Positions 23,516 through 35,274 of a stretch of 64,000 nucleotides of DNA are shown here, piece after piece. The notes below the pieces were generated by a model. The model was not told the DNA's origin. It did no database searches and saw only the letters and a program-made list of their open reading frames with translations. This DNA is from Buxus sempervirens. Taxonomy: Eukaryota > Streptophyta > Magnoliopsida > Buxales > Buxaceae. Numbering within the stretch: position 1 is the stretch's first letter; each line of letters opens with the position of its first letter. The position numbers were made by a program, and so were the translations under genes. The stretch is from positions 23,684,329-23,748,328 of the forward strand of contig OX387189.1 of assembly GCA_947561395.2 (NCBI GenBank), read 5' to 3'.

Positions 23516-25978
23516 TGTGCGCACCCCCTTTTTCCGGGTTTCGGGCCGCACGACGAGGTGCATGTTGAATGTGATGCTCGCCTCGGGACTAGTTTGGAGT
23601 TTAGAGTCGCCACTGCCTGAGAGGTGCAGGCAGACACAAAGGGGCACCTATCCGGGCCTAATTAATCTGGTCTGCGGCTTATTAGAGTTCTGAGCAAGTT
23701 CTCGGTTACGTCTAGGGAAGCCCGAAGACACCCTAGCCCGCCCCGTCGATTGACAGGTCCCGTGGGTCTCCTTGGTCTGAGTCAACTTAGTTTTCACCCA
23801 ATTCCTAAGCCAGCATGCACACTTATTTGGTCTGGTGGGACCCTCTGAAGGTGTGGGTCCCTTTTATTTTAATTTTATCTTTTTTATTTATCTAAGTGAG
23901 GTGGATCGGACCCGGGTCCCGTTGGAAGACCCGTGGACTGCCATGGTTGGGCCTTGGGCCCAGTTGGGTTATTGGGTAACCCATTTGGTTATTTTATTAT
24001 TTTATTTATTTACACTTTAGGTTTGGGCTTAGTGGGCTTGGAATGAGCCCATTAGCCAAAGTCAAGTAGCCTTGGGCCCGTTTATTGAAAACGGGCCTGG
24101 TTTGGGCCGGTCAAAAGTGGGCCCCACAAGTGGGCCAAAGGGGGGTCTTGATGGGCCCATTTAGGCCCATAGTCCAAAAATGGGCTTGAGACAGCCCAAG
24201 TTGTTAAAGGGGTCGGTTCAGGCCGGTTTAGGCCGGATCAAGTCCAATTGGACCGAGAAATTACATTTTTTACATCATTTTTGCATTTGCCCGTTTTTTC
24301 TCTACGGTCCCACCTGACCGTGGATTGACCACGGTCTCTTCTGCCCGTGAAGTAAACACGGTCCAGGCTGGACCGGCCTGAGTTTACGGGCGCAACTCAG
24401 TTTGCTCGTTTGCTGCCGATTTAAATCTGGATCTGCTCCGTGACCTTCTTGGGAACTCCAATGACCTCTGTGATGATTCCAGGGCCTTCAGAATCCTTCA
24501 TTTCCTTCATTTGGCCTAAAAGGCCATTTTTCATTATTCCTTTTGTTTTTCTTGAAGCATCAAGACTTTCTCTTGATCATTTGCAGCCAAATTCAAGGAT
24601 GGGAAAGGGGGAATTTACAGGGGACATCATATGTTCAAAAATAACTTCAATCTCCTTCTCATAATGATGATTAAATGGGATCAAATTTCCATTTTTGAAA
24701 CCTTTTGATAACCCTTTTGTTATCACCTTTTCTTTTCTTGCATAGGAACAATTACTTTTAGATGCAATTCCCCATCACATGCAACACTCAAGACAATGTT
24801 AGAAATAACATAAAAACGAAAAGAAGTAGGGAGGAAGAGAAAATAAAATCAAAATTCATTTAATTTAAAGTAAGAACATACTTACAATATAACTGTTTGT
24901 TTGGTTGGTGTTATGGTTCTCCGATGATTTGAGCAGCGCTTCCGCGTCCTCCAAATTTTGCGGGGAAGAATTGGGAAGAGTTTGGTTAAGGTGGATGGGT
25001 TCAAGACCAAATTGAAGGAGATTTGAGCATGGTTTTGGGGTAATTTAGGAGTGTAGGGGTAATTTGGGGATTAAAAGAGGTTTGGGTTAGGTGGTGGTGG
25101 TTGGGCAGAGGTTGGCCGTGGAGAGTACCAGGAGGGAGAGGGGGGACGGCCAAGGAGAAGGCTTGTTCCAAATGAGGGGGGTGGCCTCTCTATTTATAGG
25201 CAAAATTTTCGTGCCCGTATTTGAACTACGGGCATGCCTTGCCCGTACTTTAAGTACGGGCGTGCCTTGCCCGTAATTCAATTACGGGCGAAAAACGAAT
25301 ATTTGTAATTATCGCAGATTCTTCCGTACGGGACGCGTGTCCCGCCACGCGTCCCCTTCTAGAAGCTTGCCCGTAGTTGAAGTACGGGCATGCCTCGCCC
25401 GTACTTCAAATACGGTCCCGCACGTTTTTAAAATGTTTGGATTTCAAACCTTTATTCAATTTGGTTTATTTAAAGATTTTTATCCGATTTTTTGATTATT
25501 TTATTATAAAACGAGATTCTCTTATTAAAATAATATTAAAAGATTATTTTTATTTATTTAATTCATCTATTCTGCTTTTTTACTGCTGTTTTGCCACATG
25601 GGCAGCTTTCTTTGAAATTTCAACTGTCCATAACTTCTCCGTCCGATGTCCGATTTCAGCAAATTTGGTGTCGTTGGAATCAGCTCGGAACGCACTATCC
25701 ACTGGGATCAAATTGGGCAGTTGAATTGGGATCGAGCAAAAAGTCAACTTTCGCTCCCCCAAAAGTTTGACCAGCTCATAACTTCCTCATCCGGACTCCG
25801 ATTCCAGCAAACTCAGTTGCATTAGAACCGTGTCAAAATGCTTTTTTCAATGAGAGGAAGTTTGATGGCCAATTCTCTTTGGATCAAAAAGTCAAATTTT
25901 GGCCCCCTCAGGGTTTGACTTTTTAGTTGAAATTTTCATTTTCTTCATTTTCTGGGGTGCAAAAATCAGGTGTCTACA
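23516..25978 (-). repeat. 3' LTR of the gag-only Tat-like element
   Basis: Same length as its partner and nearly identical to it. On the sense (minus) strand it runs TGTAGACACC to GGTGCGCACA. It contains a TATA box TATAAATA at 25191-25198 and palindromes of the form GCCCGTA-n7-TACGGGC at 25208-25415. A second GC-rich cluster (CACGGTC, GGACCGGCC words) is at 24295-24395. Confidence 0.93.
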
Positions 25979-25992
25979 GCTGCCCCTCTTTG
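25979..25992 (-). other. Polypurine tract of the Tat-like element
   Basis: The sense strand reads AAAGAGGGGCAGC directly against the LTR start TGTAGACACC, the expected place for plus-strand priming. Confidence 0.7.
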
Positions 25993-28576
25993 CTGGAGTC
26001 ACCTTGGGGGATGAACGGCAAAGAAGAAAAAGAACCTTATTTTTGCACCTCGCATTTCTGTCGACATGATCAACGAGCTCAAGTCCTCTTGATTTTCAAA
26101 GCAGCGGAAACACGAATCGGTTTCCACTAAGTTTTTTAGGAACTTGCTCACCCACACTTCGCGGGCTTCCTGGAGCAACCCCTGATTGGTTTCTACTTGG
26201 ATCTCGAAGCTTGCTCACCCACACTTCGCAGGTTTCTTGGAGCAATTTCTTGATTTCAATTTAAATTTTTAAAAGGGATGGGATTGGACTTAAGCTCACC
26301 AACCTGTTTCGGCATCGATGCAAGATGCTCAACAATGTTCTTTTCTTTTTGTTTGTTCCATTAAAGCTTTTAGGTGATTTCCAGTTTTTTGGCTTTCTTT
26401 TCAGCAGATTTAGAGTTTTTTTTTTATTTTTTTTATTTTTTTTAGAGGCTAGATGAGGGTTGATGATGGTGGTTCAGGAATGAAGGAGTCGGGAGGAGGC
26501 TGCCTTGCTGCTGTCTGTCATCCGGAGAACCTCACACACCTAACCTATTCTATTTACAAAAGTGGTAAATCAAAAATTACAAAAGGACTTCTTCATTCTG
26601 TTCTCTTCTTCAAGTCTTGAGAACTTCACCGCTCTTTCTTCATGACATGGCCTTCTCAGCTTGGGGAAGAGTTCCTCCATCAGCCTCCCTTGTGATAAAG
26701 TAGAGTTTTCCTGGTTTGGAACGACTCTACTGGGGATTGGTGGGAACCTCTATCGCTTTTTCTCTTTACATATTTTGCTTCTTCCACTTGGTTAGGAGCT
26801 TCTGCTGAGTATAGGCATTCTGTGGGGATGAGGGATCCTTGCTTTGGCCTTTTCCAGTCTTGTTTGTTTCTCTGGCTTCAAGGCGTTTCTTGATGACCTG
26901 CAAAGATCTCACAAAGCGGTGAGGCATTTGAAATCAAGAAGCTAAGCAGAATAGGTTTTTTTTTTTTTTTTTTGCAAGTGATCTTAAAAGAAAAGGCAAG
27001 ACCAGCGATCACGGTGATTTGCCTTGTTAGCTCGAAGTGTTTTGGGACAGTGTGCTGGACACGTATTCCCATGAAATTCTTGACTTAGGCCAGCAAAGGT
27101 TTAAAAGCTGAGAGGCATTTCAAGGAATGTCCCCCCATTTCCCAAGTTTTGGTTTCTCTCATTTTCTCCCTTTTTGAGGGAAGTTTCAGGATTTGGCAAT
27201 TGAGGATTCTTTCCTGGGTTAGTGATTATCCCAACTTGAGGGTTCTTGGCCAACTTGTTGCATATCATGCCCTTCAGATCAGAGAGGTCTTGAGATTAGG
27301 ACAAAACGTCAGCTTGGTTTTAAGTCTGAGAAATGAAAGGTGGCAAGGCTCAAAATCTTTTCATTCTCAGGTTTTACTTTGTGTCTGGCTGAAGCTCGTT
27401 CTTCCTCTTTTGGATTCCTTCATCACGAATCTGCACAAATCTGATTGTCACTTATTCTGTAATCAGAAAGGACTTTCTAATGGGACGAAATGAAGGCCGA
27501 GGTTTTAGTTTATGAAAGAAAGGGAATATGGCTCAAAGTTTTTTCTTCTGAATGGGTTGAGTCATATTTTACCCTTGGTCTTTGACAATGTCTGCTTTTC
27601 TTTTCTTCTCTTTTTGGAGGCCTTTTGCTTTTTCCTTTATTTTTCCTTTTGCCTAGGGGCCGATTTTTGCTTTTTGATTTGCTTGGCATGCCCCAGTGTG
27701 CATTCTGATTTTTTTCTTTTCTTTGCTTTTGCATACTCGCCTCATTTCTTCTTTCTTTCTTCTTTGTCAAGCACCATATTTGGGGTATTTGACTCAATGG
27801 GTTAGAAAAGAAGAATGTTAGGCTCAAAGGATTTGACTAAGGATATGACTTGGGATGTGAAGCAAAATGGCCTTTCATCCTTTTACAGAAGTTGTGACAA
27901 CTTTATTGGATTATTTCATGCAAACTCATTCAAGAATCAGATTCATTCTTTTTTATTTCCTTTTTAGCTTTGCCCCAGTGTGGGGTGGCTAGACACAACA
28001 CGGTATTTGAATAATACGATCAGGCCCAAAGTGTTTGACTAGAGATTCTTAAAATTCAGGATGGATGAAGGATGGCCTCTCATCCTTTCTCAAAGACATG
28101 ATATTTAAGTCGGCCTTGGCCCTTAGCTGGTTTAGACATTTTCTCTTTTTTCTTTTCATCTTTTTCCTCTCCAGGGTTATTCTGCCCTAGTGCAAGGATG
28201 GGTTTGGGAGAAAAATCAAAGCATAGATCAGGAAAGGACTGCCTTTGGCTCAGTCAAGGTTTTCATGGGACAGTATCCTGCACCCAGCTGAAAACACCTT
28301 TGAGCTACTTGGCATTTTTTCATGATCATGGTCTTGCCAAAAGGTGTGGTCTCAGAGCAATGTCATCATCGACCAAACACTTGCATTTTTTTTTTTTTTT
28401 TTTTTTTTGCTTTTTCCTTTCTCATTTTTATGTATATATATTTTTTCCAAAAAGTTTGCATGGAAGTAAAAAGTATTTACAGAATTACTAATTACCAGGA
28501 GAGATCAACAAAAAGGTAAATTTCAAACTTATCCTGGTTATAGTGGATGTTGCACCTTGCAGCTCTGCCTAACCTC
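25993..28576 (-). other. Long non-coding 3' part of the Tat-like element
   Basis: About 2.6 kb between the gag stop and the polypurine tract. It has no pol domain in any frame. It holds degenerate repeats: two copies of a segment with TTGCTCACCCACACTTCGC (near 26149 and 26209), several TGCCC(C/T)AGTG words (near 27690, 27973 and 28182) and long T tracts (26945 and 28388). Short open frames on either strand show no family resemblance. The pol region was probably replaced by this sequence rather than decayed, because the element is young. Confidence 0.65.
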
Positions 28577-30232
28577 TCAGTTTGTCCCGCTAGAAGATGC
28601 CTGATGGTCTGGAAGAGGATTAGTTTGGACCCCCACTGGAGGAGTTGTTGCTGGGGGATCGACGGAAATTTGCTTATTGTCGATCAAATCTTGTATATCA
28701 TGCCTCAAATCCCAGCAATAGTTAGTATGATGACCAGGAGCTCCCCTGTGATATTCGCAGCGCACATTAGGATTATAATTGCGACTATTAGTCGGCTGGT
28801 GGGTTGGATCCTTTTTCTGCAAATATCCCTTTTTCAACAAGGTTGGCAGCAATTCTGCAACTGAGTAAGGGAGGGGAGTGAACACTCTTGTCATTCTTGC
28901 TTGGTGTTCCTCTCTGGTCAACCTAGGCCTTCTTGCAGCCTGTGTCTCCTGTCCGGGGTTCTGGTTATTAGGTGCTGAAAAGTGGTAAGGTCTATTTTGC
29001 TGGACGTAGTTAACATTCTCGTCCTCTTTCTTCTTTTCCGGACCTCTCCCACTAACAGGGCCTCTTCTCTGCTCAGGAAATCCTGTAACTCTACCAGACT
29101 TAACTCCATCTTCTATCCTGTCTGCCACAACCACCAGGTCTGCAAAACTTGCAGCAAACTGCCCCAGCAGCAGTGTATAATATGGTTGCCCCAATGTTGA
29201 GATGAACAGGGTCACCATCTCCTTTTCCAACATGGGCGGCTGAACCATCGCAGCCATCTCTCGCCACCTCTTGGCATACTCGCGGATGGACTCAGTACTT
29301 TTCTTGGCCATCTTTTGTAGCTCCATTCGAGTGGGCAAGACCTCAGTATTAAACTTGAAGTGTTCAAGGAAAGTACTTGCCAAGTCATCCCATGTCCTGA
29401 TTCGGCTCCTGTCTAGACTGGCGAACCATTTCTGTGCTGATCCCGTCAGTGAGCGTTGGAAGAATTGGATCATGATCCTCTCATCATGCGCATAGTGGCA
29501 CATGTCTCCATAGTACGCTCTGAGATGTAACAGTGGATCACCACTTCCATCAAATTTTACGAGATCTGGACACTTAAACTTTGGTGGAAGTTGCAAATCA
29601 GGAAAGAACCCTAATCTGTCCAGTGAGGCTTCCTTCGGCACAGAACTTCGGCTCGCATTCCGTATATGTTCTTTTAAGGCCTGTACATCGGCTTGCATCG
29701 ATTCTTGTGCCCGATACCAATCTTCTGCTTCGTGCCCCATTCCCATCACTTGTTGTTGTGGAATAACAGGGGGTGCCGGAATCCTTAATTGTTCTGGCTG
29801 GACAGGTAGTGGTTGAGGAACTGGCTGCTCTGGCTGATGCAAGTTTATCTGTGGAATGGCAGGTGGTAGCTGCTCTGGCATCACTGGCAGTGGTTGAGGT
29901 GCCAATGGGGGTGGTGGTGGTACTGGCAGTTCCTGGGGAGGTACCGGCTGTTGCGGAGGTATTGGCAACTGCTGCTGTGGTTGCACAAATTGGGGAGGTA
30001 CTTGCAGCCTTTCCATTCGCTGCATCATGTTCGCCATCATGGCTGTTATGTTGGCCATCTGCTGGTTGAGTCCTGAAATTACTGGATGGTCTTCCAGTTT
30101 TTCTTGCTCCTGAGGAGGTGGTGGGAGTGCTTGTTCAAGTCCTTCAGCAGGATCCATTTGGAGTTTTCTTTTTGAACGTAGGAGGTACGGGCTGCGATAC
30201 GCAATTTTGGTACCTTCTGAACAAAAAGACAA
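28577..30232 (-). CDS. gag: Gag protein of the Tat/Ogre-like element (551 residues)
   Basis: One uninterrupted frame. The N-terminal 180 residues are Pro/Gln-rich (many PPQ, QPLP and PPVIPQ words). The capsid-like core at about residues 220-380 carries family signatures: DGSGDPLLHLRAYYGDM, FQRSLTGSAQKWFASLD, FKFNTEVLPTRMELQKM, SIREYAKRWREMA and GQPYYTLLLGQFAASFADLV, the pattern of plant Tat/Ogre gag. Near residue 490-525 a knuckle-like CEYHRGAPGHHTNYC and IQDLIDNKQI close the protein. Gag packages the element's RNA into particles in the cytoplasm. The start at 30232 is the first Met of the frame; an internal Met (MDPAEGLEQ) lies about 25 residues later. No protease follows in frame. It looks whole. 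Confidence 0.9.
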   Translation of the reverse strand: MSFCSEGTKIAYRSPYLLRSKRKLQMDPAEGLEQALPPPPQEQEKLEDHPVISGLNQQMANITAMMANMMQRMERLQVPPQFVQPQQQLPIPPQQPVPPQELPVPPPPPLAPQPLPVMPEQLPPAIPQINLHQPEQPVPQPLPVQPEQLRIPAPPVIPQQQVMGMGHEAEDWYRAQESMQADVQALKEHIRNASRSSVPKEASLDRLGFFPDLQLPPKFKCPDLVKFDGSGDPLLHLRAYYGDMCHYAHDERIMIQFFQRSLTGSAQKWFASLDRSRIRTWDDLASTFLEHFKFNTEVLPTRMELQKMAKKSTESIREYAKRWREMAAMVQPPMLEKEMVTLFISTLGQPYYTLLLGQFAASFADLVVVADRIEDGVKSGRVTGFPEQRRGPVSGRGPEKKKEDENVNYVQQNRPYHFSAPNNQNPGQETQAARRPRLTREEHQARMTRVFTPLPYSVAELLPTLLKKGYLQKKDPTHQPTNSRNYNPNVRCEYHRGAPGHHTNYCWDLRHDIQDLIDNKQISVDPPATTPPVGVQTNPLPDHQASSSGTN

Positions 30233-32790
30233 AAATTAGTATAAAGAATTCATATTTCATCAAAATATAATGCATGTTGATGCATGCCAATGACTTTTTG
30301 ATTTGATTGATTTCCACTTAATGGATTTTTCCTTTGCTTTGAAATTTTTATTCAACAACTAAGGAGGATAATTTGATCTCTTTTTAGCCGCCATTCGGAG
30401 ACAAGGGGAGAGTCCCTGAAAATAATCTCCTTTTCACCACCACTTCGGAGGTAAGGAAAGAAGATTTCTGAAAACGATTTCCTTCAACCGCCACTTCGGA
30501 GGTTGACCGCCACTTCGGAGGTAAGGAAAGAAGATTTCTAAAAATGATTTCCTTCAACCGCCACTTCGGAGGTTGACCGCCACTTCGGAGGTAAGGAAAG
30601 GAGATTTCTGAAAATGATTTCCCTCTACCGCCACTTCGGAGGTTGACCGCCACTTCGGAGGTAAGGAAAGAAGACTTCTGAAACTGATTTCCCTCAACCG
30701 CCACTTCGGAGGTTGACCGCCACTTCGGAGGTAAGGAAAGAAGATTTCTGAGAATGATTTCCCTCAACCGCCACTTCGGAGGTTGACCGCCACTTCGGAG
30801 GTAAGGAAAGAGGATTTCTGAGAATGATTTCCCTCAACCGCCACTTCGGAGGTTGACCGCCACTTCGGAGGTAAGGAAAGAAGATTTCTGAAAAGGATTT
30901 CCCTCAACCGCCACTTCGGAGGTTGACCGCCACTTCGGAGGTAAGGAAATAATCTCTGGGATCGAAAACCACAGGATCTGATTTTGATTTTGGAAAAGCG
31001 GAGCGTTGATTTCAGTTTGAAGAATTCCAAGGAATGATAAAGGGTTTAGGATGGTAGGAACACAAAGTATTGATCAGGATTTGGGACACTGCAAGAGTTG
31101 ATTTCCCAATTGGCTGACTTTCTTTGAGAAAATTTTTTTTTTCAATGGCCATGGGCAATAATCAGACTTGTCTTTGATTTTCTCAATTCATTATTTCGGG
31201 CTGGGTCACAGCCAATTGATCTCAAAATTTTTTGAAACTTAGTTTAAGCACAGGGAATTGGAATTATTTTTCGCCCTAAGGCAAGCTTGATGAACATAGA
31301 GACAACTTCAATTCTTTGAGATTTTTTTTTTTTTTTTGTTTTTTTTTTTTTGTTTTTTTGAAATGAGTTAATCAGGCATGCTTATGCAGATGATCTTGAA
31401 GTGTGTGCACTTGATGCATGAAGATGCGTACACAAAATTAGAACCAACATTACCATTCTGCATAATTAAAAAGTGTGTGCATAGTCCTAAAAAGGTTGGT
31501 GCCCCTTGAGACACGACTTCTAGACATACTTATGTATGGAAGCACGTCTGAGTCCAGATCAGCCTTCTTTCATCTGTTCTTTCTTCTACCTTCGCTTTCA
31601 GGTGTCAGACCAAAAGACTTAATAATTTGCCAAAAAAGGCGAAAATTACATGATATTCAAAATCTGCAAAATTTCATCTTAAGGGCTGTTGAGAACCCAG
31701 AAGAAGGATACAAATTTGTTTCAAGGTAGGCTAGAATCCTGGATCTAGGGTTTTATGCCCCTGTTTTGATCTTGCCTATTTCTGCCGGATTTTCTGATCT
31801 TGTCGGCTTTCATCTGCTCAAAAGGTCGATCTAGACTCAGAGTGCTCCCTGCGGACTCAATGGGTCAAGGCCCATGGTTCACAGGACTCAATGCATGGAT
31901 CTGGGGTGGCTCCCCTGATCAAAATTTGGTTGGCTTCCTAAACTAGGGCTGAGGCAGCCCAAGATCTAGGGTTCACTCAATTTAATGCAAAAGAGCGGGG
32001 GACCGCCCCTGATGGACTCTTGGATTTTAAATTAATTTTTTCCATCTTCACTTTAACCATTCACATCTCATTTATGCTGCACTTACAAATCTGCGGTTCA
32101 TTAGAATCAATAGGTGGGGAAAGGGTACCCAGCCCGAGACATTCGTCTACAAGGGTCTGAGCCAAGTACTAGACCTTCGCGTACCACAGCATGAAGCCAG
32201 TGGCGCTAAGGAATCCAGAAACCTGGGGAGATGGGTTTACCCTGCTTTCCCCGGCAAGCCACGGGAGCGTAGAGCTAATACCATCCCAAAAGTAAGTTCA
32301 TCGTTTGAGAAGGGTGGCTGCTAGAGAGATCTAGGTTTTGGTGAAGAAGAGCAGCATTTCATCAAATCATTCAAAGCGGATCATTCATGCAGACCCCCTC
32401 GTGCATGTCACCCCATGCAATTAAAAGATCATTCACGGTGTAGTGAAGTGCTTGTGTGTGCAGTGGGGCAAGGTGCTGTGTCTATTTGGGTGATTCTCGG
32501 ATAATGAGCTGATAAAGGGTTCCTTAATGTCACTTTTATAGTGAGAGTACAGAACAACATGCAATACGATGTCTGGGTGGATCCCCAGGTAAGTGGGCGG
32601 GTCACATTGGTCCCTGTTAAAAACCACTTACCTTAGGCGATTATCATGTCCGTTTGACAGGATCCCCCAATATCACGTAATTGCAAGAGTTCCATACCTC
32701 ACTAAGGTTGGACACAAAGTACTTCCTAAATTTGCTCATATCCCCCTATGTTGACTCATTTCCTAACCAAGGTCCAATTGGGCTGAGAGG
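30233..32790 (-). other. Long leader of the Tat-like element
   Basis: About 2.6 kb between the primer-binding site and gag. It holds the 70-bp tandem array (30411-30955), mixed T/G tracts (31321-31358) and otherwise non-coding sequence. Known Ogre elements have an extra ORF before gag; none with recognisable similarity is seen here. Confidence 0.6.
30411..30955. repeat. 70-bp tandem array, about 7.5 units
   Basis: Units start at 30481, 30551, 30621, 30691, 30761, 30831 and 30901, an exact 70-bp period, with partial units at both sides. Each unit holds CCGCCACTTCGGAGG twice, separated by TTGA, plus GTAAGGAAAGAAGATTTCTG and TGATTTCCCTCAA words. Because 70 is not a multiple of three, the open frames crossing the array (minus strand 30384-30767 and 30764-31030) are not proteins. 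Confidence 0.92.
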
Positions 32791-32808
32791 TCCCCAGCAG
32801 AGTCGCCA
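32791..32808 (-). other. Primer-binding site of the Tat-like element
   Basis: The sense strand reads TGGCGACTCTGCTGGGGA three bases after the LTR end. This is the arginine-tRNA-type site known from Ogre/Tat elements, and it fixes the element orientation as minus. Confidence 0.8.
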
Positions 32809-32811
32809 AGC

Positions 32812-35274
32812 TGTGCGCACCCCCTTTTTCCGGGTTTCGGGCCGCACGACGAGGTGCATGTTGAATGTGATGCTCGCCTCGGGACTAGTTTGGAGTTTAG
32901 AGTCGCCACTGCCTGAGAGGTGCAGGCAGACACAAAGGGGCACCTATCCGGGCCTAATTAATCTGGTCTGCGGCTTATTAGAGTTCTGAGCAAGTTCTCG
33001 GTTACGTCTAGGGAAGCCCGAAGACACCCTAGCCCGCCCCGTCGATTGACAGGTCCCGTGGGTCTCCTTGGTCTGAGTCAACTTAGTTTTCACCCAATTC
33101 CTAAGCCAGCATGCACACTTATTTGGTCTGGTGGGACCCTCTGAAGGTGTGGGTCCCTTTTATTTTAATTTTATCTTTTTTATTTATCTAAGTGAGGTGG
33201 ATCGGACCCGGGTCCCGTTGGAAGACCCGTGGACTGCCATGGTTGGGCCTTGGGCCCAGTTGGGTTATTGGGTAACCCATTTGGTTATTTTATTATTTTA
33301 TTTATTTACACTTTAGGTTTGGGCTTAGTGGGCTTGGAATGAGCCCATTAGCCAAAGTCAAGTAGCCTTGGGCCCGTTTATTGAAAACGGGCCTGGTTTG
33401 GGCCGGTCAAAAGTGGGCCCCACAAGTGGGCCAAAGGGGGGTCTTGATGGGCCCATTTAGGCCCATAGTCCAAAAATGGGCTTGAGACAGCCCAAGTTGT
33501 TAAAGGGGTCGGTTCAGGCCGGTTTAGGCCGGATCAAGTCCAATTGGACCGAGAAATTACATTTTTTACATCATTTTTGCATTTGCCCGTTTTTTCTCTA
33601 CGGTCCCACCTGACCGTGGATTGACCACGGTCTCTTCTGCCCGTGAAGTAAACACGGTCCAGGCTGGACCGGCCTGAGTTTACGGGCGCAACTCAGTTTG
33701 CTCGTTTGCTGCCGATTTAAATCTGGATCTGCTCCGTGACCTTCTTGGGAACTCCAATGACCTCTGTGATGATTCCAGGGCCTTCAGAATCCTTCATTTC
33801 CTTCATTTGGCCTAAAAGGCCATTTTTCATTATTCCTTTTGTTTTTCTTGAAGCATCAAGACTTTCTCTTGATCATTTGCAGCCAAATTCAAGGATGGGA
33901 AAGGGGGAATTTACAGGGGACATCACATGTTCAAAAATAACTTCAATCTCCTTCTCATAATGATGATTAAATGGGATCAAATTTCCATTTTTGAAACCTT
34001 TTGATAACCCTTTTGTTATCACCTTTTCTTTTCTTGCATAGGAACAATTACTTTTAGATGCAATTCCCCATCACATGCAACACTCAAGACAATGTTAGAA
34101 ATAACATAAAAACGAAAAGAAGTAGGGAGGAAGAGAAAATAAAATCAAAATTCATTTAATTTAAAGTAAGAACATACTTACAATATAACTGTTTGTTTGG
34201 TTGGTGTTATGGTTCTCCGATGATTTGAGCAGCGCTTCCGTGTCCTCCAAATTTTGCGGGGAAGAATTGGGAAGAGTTTGGTTAAGGTGGATGGGTTCAA
34301 GACCAAATTGAAGGAGATTTGAGCATGGTTTTGGGGTAATTTAGGAGTGTAGGGGTAATTTGGGGATTAAAAGAGGTTTGGGTTAGGTGGTGGTGGTTGG
34401 GCAGAGGTTGGCCGTGGAGAGTACCAGGAGGGAGAGGGGGGACGGCCAAGGAGAAGGCTTGTTCCAAATGAGGGGGGTGGCCTCTCTATTTATAGGCAAA
34501 ATTTTCGTGCCCGTATTTGAACTACGGGCATGCCTTGCCCGTACTTTAAGTACGGGCGTGCCTTGCCCGTAATTCAATTACGGGCGAAAAACGAATATTT
34601 GTAATTATCGCAGATTCTTCCGTACGGGACGCGTGTCCCGCCACGCGTCCCCTTCTAGAAGCTTGCCCGTAGTTGAAGTACGGGCATGCCTCGCCCGTAC
34701 TTCAAATACGGTCCCGCACGTTTTTAAAATGTTTGGATTTCAAACCTTTATTCAATTTGGTTTATTTAAAGATTTTTATCCGATTTTTTGATTATTTTAT
34801 TATAAAACGAGATTCTCTTATTAAAATAATATTAAAAGATTATTTTTATTTATTTAATTCATCTATTCTGCTTTTTTACTGCTGTTTTGCCACATGGGCA
34901 GCTTTCTTTGAAATTTCAACTGTCCATAACTTCTCCGTCCGATGTCCGATTTCAGCAAATTTGGTGTCGTTGGAATCAGCTCGGAACGCACTATCCACTG
35001 GGATCAAATTGGGCAGTTGAATTGGGATCGAGCAAAAAGTCAACTTTCGCTCCCCCAAAAGTTTGACCAGCTCATAACTTCCTCATCCGGACTCCGATTC
35101 CAGCAAACTCAGTTGCATTAGAACCGTGTCAAAATGCTTTTTTCAATGAGAGGAAGTTTGATGGCCAATTCTCTTTGGATCAAAAAGTCAAATTTTGGCC
35201 CCCTCAGGGTTTGACTTTTTAGTTGAAATTTTCATTTTCTTCATTTTCTGGGGTGCAAAAATCAGGTGTCTACA
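32812..35274 (-). repeat. 5' LTR of the gag-only Tat-like element
   Basis: Partner of 23516-25978, same length, with only two differences noticed (near 33927 and 34241 in this copy). In sense this is the promoter-bearing 5' copy. The TATA box lies near 34490. Confidence 0.93.

Larger units (their letters stand above)
23516..35274 (-). mobile_element. Young gag-only Tat/Ogre-like LTR retrotransposon
   Basis: Two LTRs of 2463 bp each (23516-25978 and 32812-35274) flank a 6.8-kb internal region, with a perfect 5-bp TSD CCATG at 23511-23515 and 35275-35279. The sense strand is minus. The order is LTR, tRNA-Arg-type primer-binding site, a long leader with a 70-bp tandem array, an uninterrupted gag, a long non-coding 3' part, a polypurine tract and the LTR. 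There is no protease, reverse transcriptase or integrase. By eye I found only two differences between the LTRs, both C/T transitions, implying insertion within roughly the last few tens of thousands of years at usual plant rates. It looks structurally whole as a non-autonomous element and must rely on enzymes from a relative. Confidence 0.92.

Noticed and set aside
29773-30069. Val/Ala-rich open frame on the plus strand
   Set aside because: Antisense to the Pro/Gln-rich N-terminus of the Tat-like gag.
30384-31030. Repetitive Ser/Glu/Val-rich open frames on the minus strand
   Set aside because: They cross a 70-bp tandem array whose period is not a multiple of three, so the frame shifts with each unit; not a protein.
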